From positions 49,294-113,293 of the IMG/VR virus record IMGVR_UViG_3300042878_002532: 64,000 nucleotides of DNA; one strand, written 5' to 3'. This stretch comes from a virus. Below the pieces are notes generated by a model. The model was given only the letters and a program-made list of their open reading frames with translations. It did no database searches and was not told the DNA's origin. Positions 44,175 through 51,719 of the stretch are shown here, in pieces (the stretch's first letter is position 1; the number at the start of each line of letters is the position of its first letter). Position numbers and translations under genes: made by a program.

Positions 44175-44184
44175 TTAATATATA
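44175..44184 (+). promoter_or_regulatory. Late-type promoter box
   Basis: TTAATATATAAC, 25 nt before the ATG at 44210, with an upstream AAAAAATGATATTTTTTA element. Confidence 0.6.
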
Positions 44185-44209
44185 ACTATATAAAAAATTA
44201 AACCAAAAC

Positions 44210-44908
44210 ATGAAACATATCAGACAATTTGAAAGTTTTAGAGTTCAGAAAAACAGACAAGAAATAATCAGCGAAGCTGTTCTTCAAGTGAACGATATCT
44301 ATAAGGTTAAAACTATGATCGATATTCCACAATCTTTAATCAATTCTTATGTTAAGAAAGTTAAAGATACTACAGGAAAAAATCTTCGTCAGTTTTTCGG
44401 TGATGTTGACATCGCGGAAGAGATTGTAAAATACATAACTCTTAACAATACAGACGTTGAGAAGATTCCTGGAAACGCTTTAATGGGCGGTGCACAAGGA
44501 CAAGTTCAAGGACAGGGTCAAGGACAGGTTCAAGTTCAAACTGAAGGTGAGGCACAAACTCAAGGACAGGAACAAGCTCAACCACAAGCTCAACCACAGG
44601 GTCAAGGTCAAGAACAAGCTCAACCACAAGGACAGGGTCAAGAACAAGCTCAACCACAAGCACAATCACAAGAAGGTGATTTTGAAGAGCCACAAGCTCA
44701 ACCACAAGGACAAGGACAGGAACAAGCTCAACCACAGGCACAAGGACAAGCTCAAACTGGTCAAGGACAAGCTCAAGGACAGGGTCAAGGACAAGCTCAA
44801 GGACAGGGTCAAGGACAAGGACAGGGACAACCACAAGGACAGGGTCAAGCTCAAGGACAAGGACAGGGTCAAGAAGAAGATGAAGATGAAGAAGAACTTC
44901 CAGCTTAA
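44210..44908 (+). CDS. Tagged protein with long Gln/Gly/Ala/Pro repeat
   Basis: 232-aa protein. It begins MKHIRQFESFRVQKN, a strong capsid-targeting-like peptide, with I-I-S-E near residue 19 as a possible cut. Residues 1-90 are helical (SLINSYVKKVKDTTGKNLRQ). Residues about 93-220 are almost only Gln, Gly, Ala and Pro (QGQGQAQGQGQ type), ending in an acidic tail EEDEDEEELPA. The repeat resembles the shorter tract in the 1141-aa protein, which also carries a tag. Such a flexible, uncharged chain may fill space, bind DNA or phase-separate in the head (inference). Confidence 0.75.
   Translation: MKHIRQFESFRVQKNRQEIISEAVLQVNDIYKVKTMIDIPQSLINSYVKKVKDTTGKNLRQFFGDVDIAEEIVKYITLNNTDVEKIPGNALMGGAQGQVQGQGQGQVQVQTEGEAQTQGQEQAQPQAQPQGQGQEQAQPQGQGQEQAQPQAQSQEGDFEEPQAQPQGQGQEQAQPQAQGQAQTGQGQAQGQGQGQAQGQGQGQGQGQPQGQGQAQGQGQGQEEDEDEEELPA
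44486..44875 (+). repeat. Gln/Gly-rich 6/12-nt tandem repeat tract
   Basis: About 390 bp of imperfect copies of CAAGGACAGGGT/CAAGCTCAACCA encoding QGQG/QAQP units. Prone to length change by slippage. Shorter related tract at 35810..35930. Confidence 0.9.
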
Positions 44909-44935
44909 TCAAAAATACTAGTATCTAGAAATTAA

Positions 44936-44963
44936 AAACCTATCAGAAATGATGGGTTTTTTT
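44936..44963 (+). terminator. Rho-independent terminator
   Basis: AAACCTATCA-GAAA-TGATGGGTTTTTTT, one G-T wobble pair. Its T-run leads into the next promoter box. Confidence 0.75.
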
Positions 44964-44964
44964 A

Positions 44965-44975
44965 TTTAATATATA
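44965..44975 (+). promoter_or_regulatory. Late-type box abutting the start codon
   Basis: TTTAATATATAAAATATG: 4 nt from box to ATG at 44980. Confidence 0.55.
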
Positions 44976-44979
44976 AAAT

Positions 44980-45627
44980 ATGAAAAAAATCATTACATGG
45001 GAAGAGTTTAATGAATCTTATAATAAACCAAGAGTAGGTGGTAAAAAGAGATGGTCTGTTAAATATAAAAAAACAATAGACTGTAATAATCCTAAAGGTT
45101 TTTCACAAAAACAATATTGTAAGAGAAAAAGAAAAGGTGGTAATTATAAGTCTGTTAAAGAAAACTTTGGTCTATCTGACCAAGAAATAGAAAATAAGAT
45201 AATGGAAGTATGGAAAGTAGATCCATATGAGTTTAAAGACTACATTACTTCATCTATGGATCATGGTGACTTATATGGAAGTTGTAATTTGACTTTTGTT
45301 CTTTGGTATCCTTATCCAGATTCTAATGTCGAACCATGTGCCATATTTATGTTAGAAGATAACGAATGGAAGAAAGGACCTTGGTATGACAATATGGATG
45401 CTATATTGAAAAGTGAAAGATATGAAGTTGGTATAGAAGCTTGGGTTCCGGATGTTGGTGGTAATCATGAAAAGATAGAGAAGTTTTACAACTACGCAAA
45501 CAGAGTTCTACAGGAAGCGGATATACCATACATTGCATCTTATCCAGATGTTCGACACGAAGGAAAGATACTTTTAGAGTATGGCTATACCTGGGGTTAT
45601 AAAACAAAATTCATTGGCGACGAATAA
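44980..45627 (+). CDS. Tagged protein with Cys/basic phage motif
   Basis: 215-aa protein beginning MKKIITWEEFNESYN, a capsid-targeting-like peptide with F-N-E. Residues about 28-50 (TIDCNNPKGFSQKQYCKRKR) match a short Cys-containing basic motif often seen in phage virion-associated proteins. The remaining 150 residues are an alpha/beta domain (GSCNLTFVLWYPYPDSNVEP, then VGIEAWVPDVGG) not recognised. Predicted head-internal protein with a nucleic-acid-binding patch (inference). First of four closely spaced genes (44980 to 46912). Confidence 0.75.
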   Translation: MKKIITWEEFNESYNKPRVGGKKRWSVKYKKTIDCNNPKGFSQKQYCKRKRKGGNYKSVKENFGLSDQEIENKIMEVWKVDPYEFKDYITSSMDHGDLYGSCNLTFVLWYPYPDSNVEPCAIFMLEDNEWKKGPWYDNMDAILKSERYEVGIEAWVPDVGGNHEKIEKFYNYANRVLQEADIPYIASYPDVRHEGKILLEYGYTWGYKTKFIGDE

Positions 45628-45642
45628 ATCTAAATGAGAAAA

Positions 45643-45651
45643 TAATATATA
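45643..45651 (+). promoter_or_regulatory. Late-type box abutting the start codon
   Basis: TAATATATAGTAAATG: 4 nt from box to ATG at 45656. Confidence 0.5.
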
Positions 45652-45655
45652 GTAA

Positions 45656-46306
45656 ATGAGATACCTAAAAACGTTCGAAAGCCACAGCAGTAAAGACATT
45701 CTTATTGTTGTTGATGTTCAAAAATCATTCAAAAAATTCTTCAATGAGATTTATCTTCATGAGTTGAAAAAGTATTGTAATGAGTTCAGTAAGGTATATC
45801 AAATCTGGGACAACCACGTAGATGGAAAGAACGTCGATAAAGACTATCTATATGATGAAGATCCTGAAATACCTGTTCATAAAGATCTTTATCACTTTCC
45901 TAACCAAACTGACTTGATTGAGAAAAGATACAACTATGACGTTGATGCAGACTTCTATAAAAAAGTTCTTACACCGGAAACCTATGAAGAAGTTAAGACT
46001 AAAGAAGATGCAAACGAATTGAAAAAGGGAGATTTCTTTCCTACAGAAGAAGGAACTCTTATTATATATGTCGGAAATAACCACAAATGGTATCATATGC
46101 CAAAGAAACTTCACGAACTTTTTACAGAAGTTGCAGAGGCACAAAATATGAATGAAGGATTGAGTGAGGTTAAAGATGTGATTCTTGTAGGTGGTGCAGA
46201 TGGAGAATGTCTTACAGATGTTGAAACTGCAGCAGAGGCAATGGGTGTAAAACTGAGACTTAATCACAAATATATCTATAGTGCTAGCCACTGTCCAATA
46301 AAATAA
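45656..46306 (+). CDS. Isochorismatase-like cysteine hydrolase with N-terminal tag
   Basis: 216-aa protein of the isochorismatase/nicotinamidase fold. The catalytic triad seems complete: Asp20 in IVVDVQKSF, Lys90 in LIEKRYNYD and Cys185 in GGADGECLTDVETAAEA. The family hydrolyses nicotinamide, isochorismate or related amides; the substrate is not evident, though an Asp and two His (W-D-N-H, HKDLYH) could hold the nicotinamidase-type metal. It begins MRYLKTFESHSS, matching the tag of neighbouring head-internal candidates, about 12 residues before the enzyme domain. Possible role (inference): modifying host NAD metabolism right after injection. Confidence 0.8.
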   Translation: MRYLKTFESHSSKDILIVVDVQKSFKKFFNEIYLHELKKYCNEFSKVYQIWDNHVDGKNVDKDYLYDEDPEIPVHKDLYHFPNQTDLIEKRYNYDVDADFYKKVLTPETYEEVKTKEDANELKKGDFFPTEEGTLIIYVGNNHKWYHMPKKLHELFTEVAEAQNMNEGLSEVKDVILVGGADGECLTDVETAAEAMGVKLRLNHKYIYSASHCPIK

Positions 46307-46315
46307 GATTTATAT

Positions 46316-46696
46316 ATGAGACTTATATTAGAGTTTGATAAATATAGTGTTATTGAAGATGTTGTTGCTGAGATGTCTAAGATATTTCCTCATGTGAAAA
46401 TGAAAGGAAGTGTTCTATATGCTTCTTCTATTTTAGACAAAGGTGGAAATCCTCTTGTGAGAATAGACTCAAAACAACCATTGATGGCACTTTTGATTCA
46501 ATTTATTGGTGATCATATTGTTATAAAATCATTTGTAAACTCTGTAAGAGAACCTAACTTCTCAAAAAGATTTATGGATGGTCTTTCAAATGTTTTAGAA
46601 CCAAAATATACCATAGTAGTTGATCAAGATGTGAGTCAAGGATATTGGGACCATATAATCGAAAAGTATCCTCAATTTAATTGGATTAAAAAATAG
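46316..46696 (+). CDS. Small protein in the tagged gene run
   Basis: 126-aa protein starting MRLILEFDKYSVIEDVV, a looser version of the tag, or simply the start of an alpha/beta domain. The rest (PHVKMKGSVLYASSILDKGG, then LIQFIGDHIVIKSFVNSVRE) is a compact fold not recognised. TTTATAT runs directly into the ATG, another case of an AT box at the start codon. It follows the hydrolase by 9 bp and precedes the small basic gene by 9 bp. Confidence 0.7.
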   Translation: MRLILEFDKYSVIEDVVAEMSKIFPHVKMKGSVLYASSILDKGGNPLVRIDSKQPLMALLIQFIGDHIVIKSFVNSVREPNFSKRFMDGLSNVLEPKYTIVVDQDVSQGYWDHIIEKYPQFNWIKK

Positions 46697-46705
46697 TTTC
46701 ATTTC

Positions 46706-46912
46706 ATGCCAGCAAAGTCAAAACAACAATTCAAATATGTTTACGCAATGCGTAATAAATATGGTTCTAAGAAAAAGGCTCCTAAAAACATGAAGTGGGT
46801 ATTCAACAAAGAATGGACTGATGTGAGTTTTAAAGATTTACCCAAGAAAATAAAGGAAAAGTGTATATATGATTATGTAAACTTTTTGAATGAAGTGTAT
46901 TTCAAATACTAA
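46706..46912 (+). CDS. Small basic protein
   Basis: 68-aa protein starting MPAKSKQQFKYVYAMRNKYG, resembling small basic phage proteins that start MPAKSKxQ (DUF3008-like). About 17 Lys or Arg residues give it a high charge, so DNA contact in the head is plausible. Last of the plus-strand run. Its stop overlaps the gp25 stop on the opposite strand by 4 nt, with no terminator visible between them. Confidence 0.7.
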   Translation: MPAKSKQQFKYVYAMRNKYGSKKKAPKNMKWVFNKEWTDVSFKDLPKKIKEKCIYDYVNFLNEVYFKY

Positions 46913-47286
46913 CCAACCACCAAATATACATCTAAGTCTCTTATCTGGAAAAATACTTCCATGTATTCTTGATATCTTTCTGGATCTTCAAAAAATGATA
47001 CAGTTAATGTATATTCTATTCCGTTTATTTCTGGAATATAGCTACCAATCTGTTGTTTAAGATCACTTTCTATACTATCCGAAGAAAGTCTCGTCTGGTG
47101 AAGATAGAAAGGAAGGTCTCCTCCGAATTCAGTATCAAAAAAAACCTCACCTTTGTTCGTAAATAGAATCATCTCCCATTTTTGAACGATTACTCTTATT
47201 ACATCGTCTTCTATGAGATCTAATGCTCTGAATCTTGGATGTCCAGGATATCCTAAATAAAAGTCTGTGAAATTAAAGTTCGCCAT
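46909..47286 (-). CDS. 25: Baseplate wedge protein (T4 gp25-like)
   Basis: 125-aa protein of the gp25/GPW family, the part of the baseplate that starts sheath polymerisation. The pattern DDVIRVIVQKWEMILFTNKG, then GEVFFDTEFGGDLPFYLHQT, matches the family core, including the acidic E-F-G-G-D turn. A strand pair ends the domain (EYTLTVSFFED). Length equals that of T4 gp25 (132 aa) within a few residues. The ATG follows a late-type box by 4 nt. Confidence 0.85.
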   Translation of the reverse strand: MANFNFTDFYLGYPGHPRFRALDLIEDDVIRVIVQKWEMILFTNKGEVFFDTEFGGDLPFYLHQTRLSSDSIESDLKQQIGSYIPEINGIEYTLTVSFFEDPERYQEYMEVFFQIRDLDVYLVVG

Positions 47287-47290
47287 GAGT

Positions 47291-47300
47291 TATATATTAA
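47291..47300 (-). promoter_or_regulatory. Late-type box abutting the start codon
   Basis: Minus strand TTAATATATAACTCATG: 4 nt between box and ATG at 47286. Confidence 0.5.
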
Positions 47301-47314
47301 CTTTGGCATATCCT

Positions 47315-48274
47315 TTATTTTAAAATATCTCTAAACTTCCCTATTATCGTCATACCTAATACAATCGGATCTGTGTTTGTTTCCAGCTTACTTGTATAGT
47401 CTGCTATGACATAGTTACATTCAAACAGTTTATCGATATTTTTACCATTTTCAATAGACCAGTCTATGAATGGCTTACCTAATAACTTAATCATTGAATC
47501 AATCTTCTCTGCACCAAAGTTTGACATAAGAAAATGATAAACACTTTCATAGTTTCCACTTTCATAGATAAAGTTGTACAAATCTTTTTTTACTTTATTG
47601 GATACGTTACTTACTCCATTGTTTATATCTCCTGTCTCTAAAAAATCCTGTACTTCTACAAGAATACCTCTAAAGTCTGGGAACTTTTTGTTTATTATAG
47701 AAACTAAATTTTCTTTAGATATTTCTCGTTCTTCTTTTGGTAAAATAGTGTCTTGTATTCTTTTGTACAACTCCATTTTTAGATGTTTTTCTTCTTCCAC
47801 ATCTATACAATCAAAGTTTACAGTCTTTATTCTAGACTTTAATCCGTCTGAAATTTTGTTGATGTGATTCGTCGTGATTATAAATCTTACACTATTGTTA
47901 TATTTTTCTATGAATGCTTTGAATGCGTCTTGGAATTGTGCAGAAACTCTTTCAAACTCATCTAAAAAAACATATTTTATATCGGAACTTGACTCAAACA
48001 TTGGAGTGAACTTACAGAAATTCTGTATTTCTTCTCTAAGAACATCTATAGAAGTATCTAAAGAACAGTTAAGTTCTAAGTATGGTGTTTCTTTTGTATA
48101 TTTTCCAACAAGTATTCTTGCCAAACTGGTTTTCCCAGTTCCATAGTGACCATAGAAAATATAATGTTGGTTGATACCGTTTTCGAATTGTTTCTTTATT
48201 CGTGGAAGAAGTATGATGTCTTCTAGACGTTTTGGTCTCCATTTCTCCCAAAGCAATAAGTTTTTAACTGACAT
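47315..48274 (-). CDS. 44: Sliding-clamp loader ATPase (T4 gp44-like)
   Basis: 319-aa AAA+ clamp loader large subunit, which opens the gp45 clamp for the replicase. LWEKWRPKRLEDIILLPRI is the typical start; Walker A GHYGTGKTSLA near 42-52, Walker B YVFLDEFERVS near 105, sensor 1 FIITTNHINKI and arginine-finger-type GLKSRIKTVNF follow. Length equals T4 gp44 (319 aa). The small subunit gp62 and clamp gp45 are not seen in the window. No late box is seen, consistent with early or middle expression. Confidence 0.92.
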   Translation of the reverse strand: MSVKNLLLWEKWRPKRLEDIILLPRIKKQFENGINQHYIFYGHYGTGKTSLARILVGKYTKETPYLELNCSLDTSIDVLREEIQNFCKFTPMFESSSDIKYVFLDEFERVSAQFQDAFKAFIEKYNNSVRFIITTNHINKISDGLKSRIKTVNFDCIDVEEEKHLKMELYKRIQDTILPKEEREISKENLVSIINKKFPDFRGILVEVQDFLETGDINNGVSNVSNKVKKDLYNFIYESGNYESVYHFLMSNFGAEKIDSMIKLLGKPFIDWSIENGKNIDKLFECNYVIADYTSKLETNTDPIVLGMTIIGKFRDILK

Positions 48275-48323
48275 ATTAAAGTTTTTTTACACATGATATA
48301 TTGTCGGGTAGAAAGAAAGTTTA

Positions 48324-48334
48324 TTTAATATATA
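48324..48334 (+). promoter_or_regulatory. Late-type box abutting the start codon
   Basis: TTTAATATATATTGATATG: 5 nt between box and ATG at 48340. Confidence 0.5.
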
Positions 48335-48339
48335 TTGAT

Positions 48340-49488
48340 ATGATTGGAGATAGTTTTAATTTCGAAGATGTCTTTTTTAGAGACCTTACCGTCTGCGTAT
48401 TAGATACGCTTGAGGGACAAATAAAGTGGACAAATCGATTCACATCAGGTGATGTGTTTGTTCAGGTTCCTATATACTACTCTCTTACAGGAGATGAAAG
48501 GTTCTTATTGGACTCATTTTCAGATGATATTGTTTCCGAAAACAGGTTCATTGAGTTAAATACTGATTTGATACCAAGAGGTCATCTTACTATGACAAGC
48601 TTTAATATAAAGTCTGACGAATTTGCCAATCCAAATGTTTGGCTTAGAATGGTTGTTGAGAATGATTTTGAAATAAGAAAGGTTCTTGGAAAAGTTAGAG
48701 CTATTCCAATAACGGTCAACTACGACTTAGAAATCACACTATCAAGTGAGATTGATACATTCAAATGTAGTCAAGCTATATTAGATACTCTTTGGATTTA
48801 TAAGTTTATGTACTTCGAGCACAACTTCATGAACATAGATGCTGTTCTTGTTATGCCAGATTCCAACACAATAGAGATGAGTAGAGATAAGAACTTGACG
48901 AGTGATAACAATATCAAATTGAAATGTTCCTTTACCGTTGAGACTTACTATCCGGCTTTTAGAAGAGATAGAGTAACATCTACTGGATATCCAAGAGAAT
49001 ATGGATCTGGTATGAAAGATGGTAATGGTTTTGCACTTACGGGTGGAGTATCTGACTATTTTGAACAACCGAGTCAGGGTGGAACTATAAATACGGGTAG
49101 TGTAAATACAAATGAAACTGTTGGTGTTGATCCAAATTCACCAAATGGTGGAGGTGGTGCTTCAAGACCGGTCTTTCCATCCACAGGACCTGCAGGAACT
49201 ACTACAGGACCTAATACCGGACCTAATGGTAAACCATGGATAAATGGACCATTTAATCCAAACAATCCATTACCTGGATATGGTCAGACTGGTACTTTTA
49301 ACAATACTGGAGGTAGCACGAACCCTTCGGATCCTTACGGAACTTTTGGTCAAGACGGATATGCAATAGAGCCAAAAAGAACAAGATGGTTCAATAATAT
49401 ACTTAGATCTAGAGAGAGAGCGGGTGGTAGTTCGACTGATCCAGTAACCGGACAACAGAATGTAACACCTCGTACGCCAAATCAATAA
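48340..49488 (+). CDS. Tail terminator / sheath stabiliser (T4 gp15-like) with disordered tail
   Basis: 382-aa protein. The first 215 residues resemble gp15-type tail terminators: FFRDLTVCVLDTLEGQIKW, VFVQVPIYYSLTGDERFL, IPRGHLTMTSFNIKSDEF, then a strand-rich region ending FTVETYYPAFRRD. gp15 caps the tail and joins it to the neck. The last about 150 residues are Gly/Pro/Asn/Thr-rich and disordered (TGPAGTTTGPNTGPNGKP), absent from T4. The ATG at 48340 is preferred over a TTG at 48301 because it opens a compact domain right after a late box. Confidence 0.65.
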   Translation: MIGDSFNFEDVFFRDLTVCVLDTLEGQIKWTNRFTSGDVFVQVPIYYSLTGDERFLLDSFSDDIVSENRFIELNTDLIPRGHLTMTSFNIKSDEFANPNVWLRMVVENDFEIRKVLGKVRAIPITVNYDLEITLSSEIDTFKCSQAILDTLWIYKFMYFEHNFMNIDAVLVMPDSNTIEMSRDKNLTSDNNIKLKCSFTVETYYPAFRRDRVTSTGYPREYGSGMKDGNGFALTGGVSDYFEQPSQGGTINTGSVNTNETVGVDPNSPNGGGGASRPVFPSTGPAGTTTGPNTGPNGKPWINGPFNPNNPLPGYGQTGTFNNTGGSTNPSDPYGTFGQDGYAIEPKRTRWFNNILRSRERAGGSSTDPVTGQQNVTPRTPNQ

Positions 49489-49514
49489 AAATAGAAAAAA
49501 ATGGCTTTTTGTAG

Positions 49515-49525
49515 TTAATATATAC
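49515..49525 (+). promoter_or_regulatory. Late-type promoter box
   Basis: TTAATATATACTCTATAC, 28 nt before the ATG at 49554, with upstream GAAAAAAATGGCTTTTT. Confidence 0.65.
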
Positions 49526-49553
49526 TCTATACATAAAAAAAATATCAAAAAAT

Positions 49554-50837
49554 ATGAAGAATCTTAAACTTGAATTGTTTAACTTTAAAAAGAATCTTTC
49601 TCTAGAACAAGATGAGATTTCTACGATAGTTGAGGGACACATGAATGCTTGTAATGAAGCTTCTGAAAAATCCATCGTAATTTCGTTAAACGAAAGACTT
49701 AAACCTTATACTTACGATAAAAGCGTTAAATCTCTTTTAGAGGGATTGAATGATGACATGAAGAACTTTGAGTTACTTTATGAGTTGAAAAACCTTTATA
49801 ATGTTCTTAATACTAAAAATAGTGGTGAACTTTATAGACAACCTATCAACGTACTTTTACAAACTATCAACCTTGAGACTGATCAAGACAGAATGTCTAA
49901 AGTTTTGAACGAACTTGCTATTTATGACTGGGTTCCTGAAATCAAATTATTCGTACATAACTTAACAAAATCACCTGAGCAAAGAACAAACTTATTAAGT
50001 GGTGGTAAAGGTGAATCTATCTTTACAATCGTTGAGTCTGTTGAAGATGGACACATTGCTTTGGTTAGAGATTCTTGGTTTCTTTTAAGTGAAAACGTAA
50101 TCGAAAAAACATTGGTTGAAAACCACGTTAAAGACGAAGAGTCTTTAAAATCATTGAGAATGTTAGAAACTGCAATGAAATATGCTTCTGTAACAGAAGA
50201 TAGAGTTAACTTCAGAATTTCTGAATATTTAACAATCGGATTATCTGTTGCTAAAAAAGGTAAAGTATTCATCAATGATGATGAAATGAATGACGAAACT
50301 ACATTAGAAAGTTTATTTAACTCTCCAATCGTTCCAATCGTTAACAAAAACTTTTATCCAATCTTACTTGAGGTTTCTAAAAACTTAGATAAGTTTGTTG
50401 AGTTAGACGTAGTTAAAAGAGTAAACAACTTGATTAATCCATTTTTAGAGTGTTTTGCATTCAACTATAAAAAAGCTACTTTCTTATACAGATGTGACGA
50501 AAGATATGGTAACTCATTCTTCAAATACGAATCTGCTTTAGAGTTAGTAAACGAGGTAAGAAACGAGCTTAACTATGACTTGACTTACTTCTTCGAAAAT
50601 AAATTAGGAAAAGAATTAGTTGTTAAAAGAAAGTTAGAAGACAAAGAAAGAGAAATCACACTTAAATTAGAAGACGTTAGTTTCAACATTGAAAAACTTA
50701 AAGGATCTATGAAGATGATTGGAGAATCTGAAGTATTGACAACGGCACTTAAAAACTTAGAAAAAAGAAAAACGGTTTTAGACGCAGAATTATATGGTGT
50801 TAAAGAAGTACAGTATAAAGAAAGATTAAGATCTTAA
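49554..50837 (+). CDS. Unknown abundant structural or core protein
   Basis: 427-aa mainly helical protein, not recognised. The start MKNLKLELFNFKKNLSLEQD resembles the tag only loosely. Residues about 130-190 contain SPEQRTNLLSGGKGESIFTI, and the C-terminal 60 residues form a coiled coil (KLKGSMKMIGESEVLTTALK). Codon choice (TTA, AAC, ATC, GTT) is like the capsid gene and unlike most neighbours, suggesting high expression. A strong late-type promoter and a terminator frame it. A major head, core or tail component is likely. Confidence 0.7.
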   Translation: MKNLKLELFNFKKNLSLEQDEISTIVEGHMNACNEASEKSIVISLNERLKPYTYDKSVKSLLEGLNDDMKNFELLYELKNLYNVLNTKNSGELYRQPINVLLQTINLETDQDRMSKVLNELAIYDWVPEIKLFVHNLTKSPEQRTNLLSGGKGESIFTIVESVEDGHIALVRDSWFLLSENVIEKTLVENHVKDEESLKSLRMLETAMKYASVTEDRVNFRISEYLTIGLSVAKKGKVFINDDEMNDETTLESLFNSPIVPIVNKNFYPILLEVSKNLDKFVELDVVKRVNNLINPFLECFAFNYKKATFLYRCDERYGNSFFKYESALELVNEVRNELNYDLTYFFENKLGKELVVKRKLEDKEREITLKLEDVSFNIEKLKGSMKMIGESEVLTTALKNLEKRKTVLDAELYGVKEVQYKERLRS

Positions 50838-50860
50838 TATTTATTTATTGATAATTTTTA

Positions 50861-50886
50861 AAAATCCCCTTTATGGGGATTTTTTG
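50861..50886 (+). terminator. Rho-independent terminator
   Basis: AAAATCCCC-TTTAT-GGGGATTTTTTG, 24 bp after the stop. Confidence 0.85.
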
Positions 50887-50969
50887 TTTTATAAACTTTT
50901 TCATGTTCGATGTCTATAACATGAAAGCATGAAAATCCTTTATGGATACCAAAAAATAAATGCTTATTA

Positions 50970-51335
50970 ATGTACTTAAATAATAGAGAACTTTACATAG
51001 AATTAGTAGTCAGCAAAGCACAGGGAAGACTTACAAGGCCCGCTCAAAAAATGCTAGAGCTTTTAGCAAAGAAAACAATCAAAAAAATGAGATATTGGTC
51101 GAATGACGACAAGATGGACTGTTACCAAAGTGGACTTCTATATGTATTTCAAAACTGGTATAACTTCAACGAAGAGAAATCAGTAAATGCCTTCGCTTAT
51201 TTCACCGAAATCTTTAAAAGGGGAATAGCCAAAGGATATAACGATCTTTATAAAAAGAAAGGTGACAACGAACATCAAATAAGACTTATTTCCATAGAAG
51301 GATCTAATGACGGAATGGGTCTACACTCTTTATAG
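50970..51335 (+). CDS. 55: Late-transcription sigma factor (T4 gp55-like)
   Basis: 121-aa protein related to T4 gp55, the divergent sigma factor that directs RNA polymerase to late promoters through the -10 region. YIELVVSKAQGRLTRPAQKM, then DCYQSGLLYVFQNWYNFNEE and NAFAYFTEIFKRGIAKGYND, correspond to the sigma region 2-like core of gp55 homologues. It ends soon after IRLISIEGSNDG, shorter than T4 gp55 (185 aa), so the C-terminal clamp-binding tail may be reduced or absent. Its presence fits the many TTTTAATATATAC boxes in the window. Confidence 0.88.
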   Translation: MYLNNRELYIELVVSKAQGRLTRPAQKMLELLAKKTIKKMRYWSNDDKMDCYQSGLLYVFQNWYNFNEEKSVNAFAYFTEIFKRGIAKGYNDLYKKKGDNEHQIRLISIEGSNDGMGLHSL

Positions 51336-51485
51336 ATGATATCAACAACAAAAATATTTACATACGACATAGTCGCCGCTCCTAGTTTTGGAATGGCTAC
51401 TATGTCTTTTAATATGACTATAAATCCTTCGAGGAGAACTCTTAGAAGAAGCAAGATCAAGAAGGTATTTCTACAATCTTTATAG
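51336..51485 (+). CDS. Candidate 49-aa small gene directly after gp55
   Basis: Open frame starting with the ATG right after the gp55 stop codon (TAGATG), ending TAG at 51483-51485. It encodes a protein starting MISTTKIFTYDIVAAPSFGM with a basic end (RRTLRRSKIKKVFLQSL). The direct junction suggests coupling to gp55. It overlaps the 3' end of the gene on the opposite strand by 29 nt. Too short for certain recognition; its basic helix could bind nucleic acid or RNA polymerase. Might carry a function split from the short gp55. Confidence 0.4.
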   Translation: MISTTKIFTYDIVAAPSFGMATMSFNMTINPSRRTLRRSKIKKVFLQSL

Positions 51486-51657
51486 TTATCTCTATCTCTA
51501 CATTCTTATCTTTGAATTCTGCTAATTTTGCGTCAACAAAATCTGATGGATTGTGAAGGCTCACATGATTTTTCTTAATACGGGTTTCAATACCAAAATT
51601 GTCTTTTGCTTCAAATACTCGTCCTTGGTATTTTTCTGTGTTGCTTGATGAAATCAT
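51457..51657 (-). CDS. Small unknown protein
   Basis: 66-aa protein, start MISSSNTEKYQGRVFEAKDN, mainly beta strands (a small barrel-like pattern with FGIETRIKKNHV and NVEIEITIKIVEI). The start at 51657 gives a neat domain; the alternative at 51702 adds 15 residues. Not recognised; a small OB- or SH3-like protein is possible. Tail-to-tail with gp55 and divergent from the cyclase gene. Confidence 0.6.
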   Translation of the reverse strand: MISSSNTEKYQGRVFEAKDNFGIETRIKKNHVSLHNPSDFVDAKLAEFKDKNVEIEITIKIVEIPS

Positions 51658-51705
51658 AATATCTATTTTTATGCTAATATATGTATTATTTATTACATCC
51701 ACAAA

Positions 51706-51715
51706 TTTATATATA
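51706..51715 (+). promoter_or_regulatory. Late-type box abutting the start codon
   Basis: TTTATATATACTATATGG: 4 nt from box to ATG at 51720. Same 18-mer as before 38177 and 40065. Confidence 0.55.
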
Positions 51716-51719
51716 CTAT

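Noticed and set aside
44442-44912. Long open frames in the other frames and strand across the Gln/Gly repeat (Leu/Val-rich or Lys/His-rich translations)
   Set aside because: They arise from the repetitive codons; only the + frame with the tag at 44210 has a proper start, promoter and terminator.
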